21,621 nucleotides of DNA from NCBI GenBank assembly GCA_031275595.1, contig JAISOO010000036.1, positions 1-21,621 of the forward strand, written 5' to 3'. The position numbers and the translations under genes were made by a program. Origin of the DNA: Spirochaetaceae bacterium (lineage in GTDB: Bacteria > Spirochaetota > Spirochaetia > Treponematales > Breznakiellaceae). Below the pieces are notes generated by a model. That model was given only the letters and a program-made list of their open reading frames with translations. It was not told the DNA's origin and did no database searches. Shown one piece after another: positions 7,407-13,970 of the stretch (positions within the stretch are counted from its first letter, which is position 1; each line of letters opens with the position of its first letter).

Positions 7407-7631
7407 CTACACGCCCACTACGGAGGTAACCTGGGGAATTTCCTTTTTTAAATAATTCTCAATACCCATCTTGAGGGTCATCTGGGCCATGGGGCACCCC
7501 CCGCAGGCGCCGGTGAGTTTTACCGAAACCGTGCCGTCATCGGCTACGGACACCAATTCTACATCGCCGCCATCAGCCTGAAGGGAGGGCCGGACATTAT
7601 TAAGGGCGGTTTTTACCTGCTCTTCCAGCAT
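7407..7631 (-). CDS. NifU-like C-terminal domain protein (Fe-S cluster carrier)
   Basis: A 74-residue stand-alone NifU C-terminal domain, a cytoplasmic scaffold or carrier that passes Fe-S clusters to target proteins. It starts MLEEQVKTALNNVRPSLQADGGDVELV and contains GACGGCPMAQMTLKMGIE, whose CxxC pair binds the cluster. Full length for this small family. GAGGAG lies 6 bp before the ATG on the minus strand. It is read toward the transketolase operon and has no obvious operon partner. A small inverted repeat AAATCC/GGATTT about 8 bp past the stop (about 7384-7398) may help end the transcript. Its own leader holds a large inverted repeat (7657-7706). Confidence 0.93.
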   Translation of the reverse strand: MLEEQVKTALNNVRPSLQADGGDVELVSVADDGTVSVKLTGACGGCPMAQMTLKMGIENYLKKEIPQVTSVVGV

Positions 7632-7656
7632 AATAAACTCCTCGTTTTTATTCGTG

Positions 7657-7706
7657 TTGAGGTGTTTAATACCCCCCGAAGGGCGGGGTGTTAAACACCG
7701 AACTCA
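7657..7706. repeat. Large inverted repeat in the leader of the NifU-like gene
   Basis: GGTGTTTAATACCCC (7661-7675) pairs with GGGGTGTTAAACACC (7685-7699) with a single T-G pair, and the flanks TTGAG and CTCAA extend it. It lies 26 bp upstream of the NifU-like start codon, within the probable 5' leader. It could be an operator (dyad) or an mRNA hairpin. It does not share the loop of the other hairpins. Confidence 0.6.
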
Positions 7707-7801
7707 ATACCTGAGAATAACATCCCCCGCCTTTCAGAACGAGGTTGTTGATTCAAAATGCCTATTCCAAAACCCACGGGGTTTCGGAACAAATTCAGCC
7801 G

Positions 7802-7934
7802 GGCTGTCCGGAAACCGCAGTTTCCGGACAAATTTTTCAAAAAACGCCGCAATTTCGCGGCCGTCGAACCGAGGGCCCGCGGGCAAGAAATCGCAAAACT
7901 TATTCGACAACCAACCGGATTGCCGAATAAGTTT
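7802..7934 (-). repeat. Structured repeat element C, copy 2 (inverted)
   Basis: The reverse strand aligns with 167-282, sharing GGTTGGTTG, ATTTCTxGCC, GAAATxxCGGxGTTTT and the GGTTTCCGGACA hairpin. One end is a stem AAACTTATTCG (rc of 7924-7934) closing on CGAATAAGTTT around the constant GGTTGGTTG loop. The other end is TGTCCGGAAAC/GTTTCCGGACA (about 7805-7830). The translated frames also look alike, but that follows from DNA similarity; I do not call a gene here. Confidence 0.6.
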
Positions 7935-8222
7935 AATATAACATATTTCCGCGGGAATAACAACTCCCCAACCAGCCAGGGTTTTGTCCGTTCGGCTGCG
8001 GCCCGGATCGGCTCCGGCGTTACCAGAACCGTCCCCGCCCCGTTCAAAATCACCGCCGTAATGAGCCTCCGGGGAGCAAGCGCCGCAGTACCTTTCCTGG
8101 ATGCGGGGCCTGATGCCTTCGGGGAACGGGAACTTCGCATTGACGGGTTGGACCCATGTCATAAGCGCCTCGGGACAGCTGGGGGTTACCGCGAAGGGGT
8201 ATAACAGGGCGATGATTCCGGT
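7935..8222. other. Non-coding or decayed stretch without an assignable gene
   Basis: No ORF here has a Shine-Dalgarno or recognisable family. The minus strand reads with protein-like composition in two successive frames (about 8219 to 8060, then about 8060 to 7945, including LITAVILNGAGTVLVTPEP), as a frameshifted remnant would. I do not recognise it, and open frames are common in GC-rich DNA. Confidence 0.25.
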
Positions 8223-8251
8223 TTGAAAATTTCCGGTTCCTGTGGTATGAT
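8223..8251 (+). promoter_or_regulatory. Sigma-70-type promoter of the FMN-binding protein gene
   Basis: TTGAAA (8223-8228) and TATGAT (8246-8251) are separated by exactly 17 bp. The start point would be near 8258, so the transcript begins right at the hairpin 8261-8297. Confidence 0.7.
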
Positions 8252-8260
8252 ATCTCATAC

Positions 8261-8297
8261 GAGGCTTTCCCAAAAACTGAAGTTGTGGGAAAGCCTC
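8261..8297 (+). repeat. Hairpin at the 5' end of the FMN-binding protein transcript
   Basis: GAGGCTTTCCCA (8261-8272) pairs with TGGGAAAGCCTC (8286-8297), extended through AACT/AGTT with a small mismatch. It is one of the GAGGCTTTCCC hairpins, also at 9511, 10974 and 18601. Here it sits between a promoter and a ribosome-binding site rather than after a gene. Confidence 0.75.
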
Positions 8298-8324
8298 ATA
8301 CTTCAACAAAATTACGGAGGATAA

Positions 8325-8696
8325 ATGAATATCGCTCAATTAATGCGCTTTTTAGTAATGGCGGTACTTCCCTTGTTCCTGGTTATCGCCTGCGCCATCA
8401 ATTTTGCCGCGATTCAGGCCGAAATGCCCGAATTAAGCGATAAAAGGGATGGAACATACCGGGGCGAATACGATCTTTCCCAGACGCCGGTAAAGGTTAC
8501 GCTGGATGTGCGTATGGAAAACGCCCGAATTACCGGGATAGAGATTGTAAAGCACCTCTGTTCACCCATAGGGAAAAAAGCGGAAAAGATAACGGCTCAA
8601 ATCATTGAAAAACAGAGCCTGCAGGTAGACGCGATTTCCGGGGCAACCGGAAGCAGCAAGGCGATATTAAAGGCTGTGGAGGCCGCGCTGAAGTAG
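8325..8696 (+). CDS. Small FMN-binding domain protein, exported or membrane-anchored
   Basis: A 123-residue protein with one FMN_bind domain, the fold of RnfG/NqrC and of extracellular flavoproteins. The N-terminus (about 7-29) is hydrophobic with VIAC at 20-23, a possible lipobox, so it is probably tethered outside the cytoplasmic membrane. DAISGATGSSKAI near the C-terminus matches the motif where ApbE-type transferases attach FMN through a phosphoester bond; here the acceptor would be serine rather than the usual threonine. GGAGG (8316-8320) precedes the ATG by 4 bp. It has its own promoter and no electron-transport genes nearby. A role in extracytoplasmic electron transfer is inferred from the family. 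Confidence 0.85.
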   Translation: MNIAQLMRFLVMAVLPLFLVIACAINFAAIQAEMPELSDKRDGTYRGEYDLSQTPVKVTLDVRMENARITGIEIVKHLCSPIGKKAEKITAQIIEKQSLQVDAISGATGSSKAILKAVEAALK

Positions 8697-8773
8697 GGCG
8701 GGGTCCGGATTGGCCGGCTTCCCCGTTGCTTTTACCCTCATCATCCGCGCTTAGGGGGAGAGGACCGGACTTA

Positions 8774-8847
8774 TGGGCGCACCCGGATTCGAACCAGGGA
8801 CATCCTGCGTGTAAAGCAGACACTCTAACCAACTGAGTTATGCGCCC
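8774..8847 (-). tRNA. tRNA-Val (anticodon TAC)
   Basis: The reverse strand folds into a full cloverleaf: acceptor GGGCGCA with TGCGCCC, D-arm ACTC/GAGT, anticodon loop TTTACAC, T-arm CCTGG-TTCGAAT-CCGGG and discriminator A. The anticodon TAC reads valine codons. CCA is not encoded. Confidence 0.96.
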
Positions 8848-8855
8848 GTTCCCTC

Positions 8856-8885
8856 AAATTACCAGAAATCGGTATGCCCTGTCAA
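8856..8885 (-). promoter_or_regulatory. Promoter of tRNA-Val
   Basis: On the minus strand TTGACA (8880-8885), a perfect -35 box, lies 18 bp from TAATTT (8856-8861), which ends 8 bp before the mature tRNA. Confidence 0.65.
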
Positions 8886-8902
8886 CACGCCGGGCGAATG
8901 AT

Positions 8903-9037
8903 ATGGTTAAGCTTGGAGAATTAAAAAAAGGGGATGACCTGACCCCAAAAAGTGCCCGGCATTGCGTCATGAAAGCTCGTGAAGGGGAAGCGAAACCCGC
9001 CGGGGATGATGGGAACAAGCGGGGAGTTGTGGCATGA
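8903..9037 (+). CDS. Small ORF of unknown function (44 aa)
   Basis: I do not recognise this 44-residue hydrophilic frame (MVKLGELKKGDDLTPKSARH...). It lacks a Shine-Dalgarno, but its stop overlaps the ATG of the next small ORF by 2 bp (ATGA), as in coupled genes. A GGGG..ACCCC dyad is inside it. It may be a decayed accessory gene or chance. Confidence 0.25.
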   Translation: MVKLGELKKGDDLTPKSARHCVMKAREGEAKPAGDDGNKRGVVA

Positions 9038-9093
9038 CGGATATGGACAAGGCGATTGAACAAGCGTGCTGTCCGCCACAGGCGGACAGCTGA
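9034..9093 (+). pseudogene. Short ORF, possibly cut off by a palindrome
   Basis: MTDMDKAIEQA is preceded by GGGGAG at suitable spacing, then runs into a perfect 10-bp palindrome (9068-9090) and stops. Its first residues resemble those of the next ORF (MPDIDNIIDEA), suggesting a duplicated gene start with an inserted palindrome. No function is recognised. Confidence 0.3.
9068..9090. repeat. Perfect palindrome GCTGTCCGCC/GGCGGACAGC
   Basis: A 10-bp perfect stem with a 3-nt loop ACA. It resembles short extragenic palindromes. A second palindrome with the same CCGC-nnn-GCGG core lies at 9287-9307. Confidence 0.7.
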
Positions 9094-9102
9094 GGAAAGA
9101 AA

Positions 9103-9210
9103 ATGCCTGACATTGACAATATTATTGATGAGGCACAATCCAGTCTTTTACCCTTTGAAAGCCGGGAACCATTACCGGGGGAAAGCGGGCTTCTCTTAAC
9201 TGCCGCGTAA
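9103..9210 (+). CDS. Small ORF of unknown function (35 aa)
   Basis: MPDIDNIIDEAQSSLLPFESREPLPGESGLLLTAA is preceded by a good Shine-Dalgarno (GAGGAAAG, about 5 bp before the ATG) and resembles the ORF before it at the N-terminus. A following open frame without a start (9200-9406, LPRKQLPYAAFRAFRDVGYERN...) sits one frame away, so this may be the start of a frameshifted longer gene. No family is recognised. Confidence 0.3.
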   Translation: MPDIDNIIDEAQSSLLPFESREPLPGESGLLLTAA

Positions 9211-9406
9211 GCAGCTTCCATACGCCGCTTTCCGCGCCTTCCGGGATGTGGGCTATGAACGGAATATCCGCAGGGCCGTAGCGGGACAATTCCGCAAAGC
9301 GGAATTGCCTACGGAGTTTTCATCTTCGGCGAAAACTCTTCGGCGAAAACTCCACACCAGCAGCGGGAATATGGTTGTCCTGAAAACAGCTCACAGCTCA
9401 CCATGA
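9200..9406 (+). pseudogene. Probable gene fragment with inserted repeats
   Basis: This frame is open with no start codon of its own. Its first part looks protein-like (YAAFRAFRDVGYERNIRRAVAGQFRK). It is then interrupted by the palindrome 9287-9307 and a tandem 14-bp repeat (9325-9338 and 9339-9352). A terminator-like hairpin follows at 9428. The pattern fits a degraded gene, but no relative is recognised. Confidence 0.3.
9287..9307. repeat. Perfect palindrome CAATTCCGC/GCGGAATTG
   Basis: A 9-bp perfect stem with loop AAA inside the gene-fragment region. A further inverted pair GGAGTTTTC (9313-9321) with GAAAACTCC (9345-9353) follows. Confidence 0.7.
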
Positions 9407-9427
9407 ACAATTAAAAATGGAGGAGGA

Positions 9428-9461
9428 AAGGCCGTCCATGGCGGGGGCGGCCTTGTTTTTT
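9428..9461 (+). terminator. Rho-independent terminator-like hairpin
   Basis: AAGGCCG (9428-9434) pairs with CGGCCTT (9448-9454), followed by GTTTTTT. No intact gene lies upstream on this strand, which supports the idea that 8903-9406 once held a gene. Confidence 0.6.
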
Positions 9462-9510
9462 CTGTACCAAAAAATATTTGTTTGGTCTATGCGAAGAATT
9501 AATAATGAAT

Positions 9511-9551
9511 AGAGCCTTTCCCAAAACTAACCGAGTTTTGGGAAAGGCTCT
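9511..9551. repeat. GAGCCTTTCCC hairpin overlapping the 3' end of the symporter gene
   Basis: An 18-bp stem (9511-9528 with 9534-9551) around loop AACCG. Its last base overlaps the stop codon of the minus-strand symporter gene. It matches the 18601 hairpin closely, with the loop as its reverse complement. It would be the 3' end structure of the symporter mRNA, though without a T-run. Confidence 0.8.
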
Positions 9552-10879
9552 TAATTCTTCCCTATTAATTGTTCGTACGTTTTTTCGTCCAGGGGATAAC
9601 GCTGGATCAAGACCAGGGCGCCGATAAAAATCAGGGCCGGCAGGGGGCCGATGATAAAGCGTATGGCATTGATGGTCCGCGCCGATTGTACCGCCCCGGC
9701 GATATAGCCCCCCAGGGATAAAATAAGGCCGGAAAGAAAAACCGACAGGGCGGCGCCCAGTTTAGAAATAAAGGTCCACATGCCGTAATAGGCCCCTTCC
9801 ATCCGCTGCCCGGTTTTCACCGCGTCGTATTCCACCGTGTCGGGCACCATGGCGAAGGGGGCCACATAACTGAACCCAACCCCGATACCGGCGTACACCA
9901 TAAACCCCAGGAAGAAATCGGGCCCCAGAATATGGCCCGCGGCGGAGATAATGACACAGGCGCTGGCAATGACGATAAAGCAGATCTGGTAGGTTTTCTT
10001 TTTCCCGATTTTTTTCGAGACCAGCACCGAAATGGGGATGCAGATCATGGCGGTCAGGAGCAGCACCAGCATGGCAATGGTGGTCAATTCCTCCCGGCGG
10101 TACACATACTGGGTGTAATAGGCCAGGATGCTCTGGAGAAAGGTGAGGGCCAAAAGATGCAGGGCATAGGTAAAGAGCAGTATCACAAAGGGCCGGTTGG
10201 AAAAAACCGCCTTATAGGTGGCAATAAGCCCCTGGGCGGGTATATGCTTCGGGGGGTATTTTTTTTCTTTGGTTCCGAAAAAGGTCAGCAGGGTGACGAT
10301 CATCATCACCGCCCCCAGGATGAGGCCCATCAGGGAGAAGCCCCGCTTTTCCGGCGGGAACAGATCGACCAGGGGCTGGACCGCCGCGGCCCCCAGGATG
10401 GTTCCGAAGACGGCACAGCCGAAACGGTACCCGTTCAGGCTGGTCCGCTCATGGTAATCGTCGGTTAATTCCGGGGTCAGCGATGAATAGGGGATATTGA
10501 TCACGGTGGCGGCGGTATTGACGGCCATGAGGGACAAGGTTGCCCACAGGACAAGCTGAAGGGAGCCGGTGAAACCGGGGGCGGTGAAAAAATACCACAG
10601 GGTCAGGAGCATGGGGAGGGCGCCGAAAAGCAGGTAGGGCCTGCGGCGGCCCCACCGGGTCCGGGTCCGGTCCGAGAGGTAGCCCATCGCCGGGTCGGTT
10701 ACGGCGTCCCAAACCTTTCCCGCCATCACCGCCGCCCCCGCCAGGGCCGCGGCCAATCCCACCGTGTCGGTCAGGTACTTGAGGCTCCAGAACCCCATGA
10801 GGGTGAAAAACATATTTCCCCCCAGATCAAAAATACCGAAACCCAGTTTCTGTTTAACCGATAATTTTCCCCGTTCCAT
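9551..10879 (-). CDS. GPH-family sugar:cation symporter (MelB-like, MFS fold)
   Basis: A 442-residue inner-membrane transporter with about twelve hydrophobic segments. The diagnostic cytoplasmic loop is DPAMGYLSDRTRTRWGRRRPYLLFG (about 62-86), and KLGFGIFDLGGNMFF at the N-terminus carries the conserved acidic residue of the first helix. The family couples uptake of glycosides such as melibiose, xylosides or glucuronides to sodium or protons; the substrate is not readable. The Shine-Dalgarno is weak (GTGGT, or AGGAAG further out). No sugar hydrolase gene adjoins it and it stands alone, bounded by a hairpin repeat and by tRNA-Pro. Confidence 0.9.
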   Translation of the reverse strand: MERGKLSVKQKLGFGIFDLGGNMFFTLMGFWSLKYLTDTVGLAAALAGAAVMAGKVWDAVTDPAMGYLSDRTRTRWGRRRPYLLFGALPMLLTLWYFFTAPGFTGSLQLVLWATLSLMAVNTAATVINIPYSSLTPELTDDYHERTSLNGYRFGCAVFGTILGAAAVQPLVDLFPPEKRGFSLMGLILGAVMMIVTLLTFFGTKEKKYPPKHIPAQGLIATYKAVFSNRPFVILLFTYALHLLALTFLQSILAYYTQYVYRREELTTIAMLVLLLTAMICIPISVLVSKKIGKKKTYQICFIVIASACVIISAAGHILGPDFFLGFMVYAGIGVGFSYVAPFAMVPDTVEYDAVKTGQRMEGAYYGMWTFISKLGAALSVFLSGLILSLGGYIAGAVQSARTINAIRFIIGPLPALIFIGALVLIQRYPLDEKTYEQLIGKN

Positions 10880-10973
10880 TTGTTTTTACCACACTTCCTG
10901 ATTTAATGCAATAATGCCGTGAACGGTTACGAAAAATTTCCCCATGCGTACCTTTTTTTGCGCCGGTAACGAC

Positions 10974-11016
10974 AAGAGGCTTTCCCGAAGCCAACCTGGT
11001 TCCGGAAAAGCCTCTT
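10974..11016. repeat. AGAGGCTTTCC hairpin downstream of tRNA-Pro
   Basis: Inverted repeat with arms AAGAGGCTTT (10974-10983) and AAAGCCTCTT (11007-11016), continuing imperfectly inward to the AACCTGGTT loop. It lies just past the 3' end of the minus-strand tRNA-Pro and may end that transcript, although no clear T-run follows. Confidence 0.7.
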
Positions 11017-11030
11017 ATGCTTTATCCTCT

Positions 11031-11103
11031 TCGGGACGGGCGGATTTGAACCGCCGATCTCTTGCTCCCAAAGCAAGCGCCTTAGCCCCTAGGCTACATC
11101 CCG
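11031..11103 (-). tRNA. tRNA-Pro (anticodon TGG)
   Basis: Reverse-strand cloverleaf: acceptor CGGGATG with CGTCCCG (one G-T pair), D-arm GCCT/AGGC, anticodon arm CTTGC-TTTGGGA-GCAAG, T-arm GGCGG-TTCAAAT-CCGCC and discriminator A. The anticodon TGG reads proline codons. CCA is not encoded. Confidence 0.96.
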
Positions 11104-11132
11104 AAAAAACGGCTCATGCCTGCCATCGGGGT

Positions 11133-11161
11133 ATCATACCTAAAACAGGCGGGATGATCAA
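11133..11161 (-). promoter_or_regulatory. Promoter of tRNA-Pro
   Basis: On the minus strand TTGATC (11156-11161) is 17 bp from TATGAT (11133-11138), about 30 bp before the mature tRNA. Confidence 0.7.
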
Positions 11162-11232
11162 TTCCGGCGCAGCGGCCCGGACATAAAACCGCGGCCCGGT
11201 CTTTTTTGAAGCCCGGTGCCCGGGGCAATCGC

Positions 11233-11955
11233 CTAATCGTTCTCTTCGTCGCCTCCCAGGGGAAACATATAAAGATCCTGTATCTTAAAGGTCCTGTTTA
11301 TGGAAAAGGAGCGGACGGATTTTAGTTCGCTGGTAACCGGTATCTGGAAAAAATGATGCAGCGGCTCCATTCCCGGCACATCAACTTTAAGGGCGTATTT
11401 AAAGATCCGGTGTTCATTTTCCCCTTCCGCCGGAACAGGTCCGGGCCAAAAGGTAAAGGTCCCCTTCGTGTTTTTTACCAGGGCATAGGGATTTTGCCAA
11501 TTCTTATCCTTCATCTCTACCAATTTCCCGTCCTGGTAGAGCTCTACCACAATATCCGCCAGGGGTTCAAGGTTTATCCCGTTAAATAAACGTCCGATGA
11601 TGGTTGGTATATTAAATACAAGCCGGTCCGAGGCGGCGTCATCGGTATCGGTATGTTCCATGTGGCTGGAATAGGGCCGTTGATTATGGCTTACCCGTTT
11701 GATTCCCTCGTGGATTAACGTAACAATATCCGCTTCCAGTTGCTGCCGCTCGATGGGTTCCTGCTCAACCCGGGCGACTCCGCGGTTTGATATTATGTAA
11801 TAGGGGTTGGCGCGGTTCAATACAAAACAAGCCGTATCAAGGCGGCACTGGCTGCAGGTACAAAGTGTATGGGCGTTGTCCCCCTTCTCGATCTCATCAA
11901 AAATTTCGTTAATTACCCGAAAAACGACATCCTCAATTGTATTATGCACATCCAT
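11233..11955 (-). CDS. ComFB-domain protein with unknown C-terminal domain
   Basis: Residues 1 to about 65 match the late-competence ComFB domain: an amphipathic N-terminal helix (NTIEDVVFRVINEIFDE), CTCSQC (C32, C34, C37) followed by RLDTACFVLNRANPYYI. ComFB-domain proteins have been reported as cyclic-dinucleotide receptors in cyanobacteria, and the cysteine cluster can bind zinc. The remaining 170 or so residues contain no family I recognise; they look like a soluble beta-rich domain. It is the second gene of a minus-strand operon, 21 bp after the HD-domain gene, with GAGGTG 4 bp before the ATG. No com genes are seen nearby, so a signalling role is more likely than a direct one in DNA uptake. 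Confidence 0.75.
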   Translation of the reverse strand: MDVHNTIEDVVFRVINEIFDEIEKGDNAHTLCTCSQCRLDTACFVLNRANPYYIISNRGVARVEQEPIERQQLEADIVTLIHEGIKRVSHNQRPYSSHMEHTDTDDAASDRLVFNIPTIIGRLFNGINLEPLADIVVELYQDGKLVEMKDKNWQNPYALVKNTKGTFTFWPGPVPAEGENEHRIFKYALKVDVPGMEPLHHFFQIPVTSELKSVRSFSINRTFKIQDLYMFPLGGDEEND

Positions 11956-11976
11956 AATTCACCTCACCATCTCTAT

Positions 11977-13257
11977 CTATAACTGTAACCATTTTTTCTT
12001 TTTATGCAATATATCAAAAAGCCCTCCGGCGGATTTTATATCATTTTCATAACCGGGATCCACAAAAATCCGGATGATTCGCAGGGTTTTTATAAATCCG
12101 TCCACCCCCTGGGTCTTAAAGACACTGGAACTTTCAGAAAAATAACGTTCCTCGTCGTTTACATACAGTCCGGTTTCAAAGGAAACCGGTTCGGGGAGAT
12201 CGATAATAAGCTCCTCCGGAAGCACCGATCTTCCGATAAGTTCCGAAAATTCCCGGGCCAGGGCCTGTTCATGGCAATAACGGCGCTGGATGTCCAATAA
12301 ACTCCGGTGCACCGGCTCGTCAAAGGGGAATTCCGCCGCCGCCCCGTAAAGATACCCGTTCCGGACTTTTTCCGCCAGCGAAAAAAGGGGCAGGGAACGG
12401 CCGGCCATCAGGGTGAATAAGCCCTGGTCGTCCAGGTTGTAAAGCTCCTCCCGGGCAATAACCCCCGCGTTAAGACCGGCCAGAAGGGCCTTTTTAATCA
12501 TCGCCGTGGCGGATCGAACCGACCGGTGCCAATAAACCGACCGGTACATCAGGTACTTTGAAAAAAGGATCGATTCCACACTGGGGATTCCCCGGGAATC
12601 GATATCAAAACCCCGTTCCATCTGGGGATGAAGCCGGCTGAAGATAAAATCCACATCCTGAGCCCCATAGGGAACCCCGCAATACCGGGCGTCCCGGTTC
12701 AAATAGTCGAGCTTATCCGGATCCAAAGCCCCGGAAAGCAGTTTGCGGTAAAAAAACAACTCCCCCGCTTCCGGCCCCGGCAGCTTGGTGTCCACAATGG
12801 CGGCGGTCAACTCGGGGTCCCCTCCGGCGTCGGCCACGAGGCTTTTTACCGGTTCCGACAGGATGATTTTACCGGTTAATTCCTCATGGGAAGCCAGGGG
12901 CAGTTCCTTGAGGGAATGGGCGTAGGGGAAATGGCCCAGGTCGTGGAGCAGGGCGGCGCAGAGGAAGGAGCGGCCCCCGGTAAAACTCAGCCATTGATCG
13001 GCACCCCGTTCGGCCAGGTTGAGAAGGAGCCGTCTGGACAGATGATACACCCCAATGGAGTGGGCGGCCCGGGTATGGGTGGCGCCGGGATAGGTCCCAT
13101 AGGCGGGACCCAATTGAAAGATCCGGAAGAGCCGCATAAACGGGGCGGACCTGGTCAGGGCGGCCAATGGGGGGGTCAGGTAAATATGGCCCCAAAGTAC
13201 GTCCCGGATGGGGTCGGTAAACCCCTCCCGGAGGGCCGCGTAAATGTCATTTCCCAT
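11977..13257 (-). CDS. HD-domain phosphohydrolase (dNTPase/SAMHD1-like family)
   Basis: A 426-residue cytoplasmic metal-dependent phosphohydrolase. The motifs follow the dGTPase/SAMHD1-like branch: IRDVLWGHIYLTPPLAALTRSAPFMRLFRIFQLGPAY near the N-terminus, HTRAAHSIGV (61-70), LLHDLGHFPYAHS (103-115, metal-binding H105 D106) and DPDKLDYLNRDARYCG (179-194). AAGGAAGG lies 6 bp before the ATG. Relatives often hydrolyse dNTPs or other nucleotides, but many are uncharacterised. It is co-transcribed with a ComFB-domain gene and divergent from the exported-protein/PilZ operon. A 7-bp dyad GCCGGAA/TTCCGGC (about 13271-13293) lies next to its ribosome-binding site. Confidence 0.88.
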   Translation of the reverse strand: MGNDIYAALREGFTDPIRDVLWGHIYLTPPLAALTRSAPFMRLFRIFQLGPAYGTYPGATHTRAAHSIGVYHLSRRLLLNLAERGADQWLSFTGGRSFLCAALLHDLGHFPYAHSLKELPLASHEELTGKIILSEPVKSLVADAGGDPELTAAIVDTKLPGPEAGELFFYRKLLSGALDPDKLDYLNRDARYCGVPYGAQDVDFIFSRLHPQMERGFDIDSRGIPSVESILFSKYLMYRSVYWHRSVRSATAMIKKALLAGLNAGVIAREELYNLDDQGLFTLMAGRSLPLFSLAEKVRNGYLYGAAAEFPFDEPVHRSLLDIQRRYCHEQALAREFSELIGRSVLPEELIIDLPEPVSFETGLYVNDEERYFSESSSVFKTQGVDGFIKTLRIIRIFVDPGYENDIKSAGGLFDILHKKKKWLQL

Positions 13258-13386
13258 GGTTAGCCTTCCTTGCCGGAATGGTAATATTTCCGGCTGCCCC
13301 TGTCCATTACCTTCGGCAACATATTGGCATGAGGCGATCCGGATAGCGAATTGCCTTTTTTATATAAATATAGTACATTTTATTAT

Positions 13387-13962
13387 ATGAAAAGACAAAA
13401 GGTTGCTGTCATGGGCCTTCTTATCGGGGGATTTCTATGTTTCAGGGGACCAGGCTTTTCGTTTTCCCAAGGCACTGATATAATTTCACCAACGGATAAT
13501 TCCGGTAACGGAACTATCCCTCCCGTCCTGTTGCGGCCCCAGCCGGGGGAAGCCCTCCGTTATCCCCGGGATCTGCTCATCGGCACCTTGGGCCGGGGTC
13601 AGGCGCCGGAGGACGCCTATGTTTTTGCCCGGAGCCTTATGGTAGCCCTGCTCTACAAAAATAGAAATTCCCGGTTCCTTACGTCCCTGGGAACCGCTTT
13701 TTGGGATGATTTTTTCGGAACCCTCAACCAAATTAACCCCCGCAAATATCATCTGGGGGGAGGCAAAGAAGAACCTGACGGAAGCACATCTTTTCTGTTC
13801 CGGTTTATCGGCAACAGCCAGGGAATGGCCGGAGAGTTATACCTTCGAAAAGACAATAACAATTGGGTCCTTGAAGAGATCATCTTAGAAACGGTAAAAG
13901 ATATTGGGGAAGGAGAAGAACCTTACAAATACGATTTTTCTCCCTATGAACGTTTTTTTTAA
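13387..13962 (+). CDS. Exported protein of unknown function
   Basis: I do not recognise a family. A signal peptide is clear (MKRQKVAVMGLLIGGFLCF... cleaved near FSFSQ), so it acts in the periplasm or envelope. The mature part (about 165 aa) includes YVFARSLMVALLYKN, FWDDFFGTLNQINPRKYHLGGG and a beta-rich C-terminus. The start is uncertain: no Shine-Dalgarno precedes ATG 13387, but TATAGT lies at 13369-13374, so translation may be nearly leaderless. ATG 13411 has an AAAGG at good spacing but would lose the basic start of the signal peptide. Its stop overlaps the ribosome-binding site of the PilZ gene, so the two are coupled. Confidence 0.75.
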   Translation: MKRQKVAVMGLLIGGFLCFRGPGFSFSQGTDIISPTDNSGNGTIPPVLLRPQPGEALRYPRDLLIGTLGRGQAPEDAYVFARSLMVALLYKNRNSRFLTSLGTAFWDDFFGTLNQINPRKYHLGGGKEEPDGSTSFLFRFIGNSQGMAGELYLRKDNNNWVLEEIILETVKDIGEGEEPYKYDFSPYERFF

Positions 13963-13970
13963 GGGAAAAC

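Noticed and set aside
7691..8339. Two long minus-strand open frames (149 and 201 aa)
   Set aside because: They run through repeat C and into the FMN gene promoter, have no ribosome-binding site and match no family; kept only as a possible remnant.
9511..9551. Intrinsic terminator for the symporter gene
   Set aside because: The stem is strong but no T-run follows on the minus strand, so it is listed as a repeat hairpin only.
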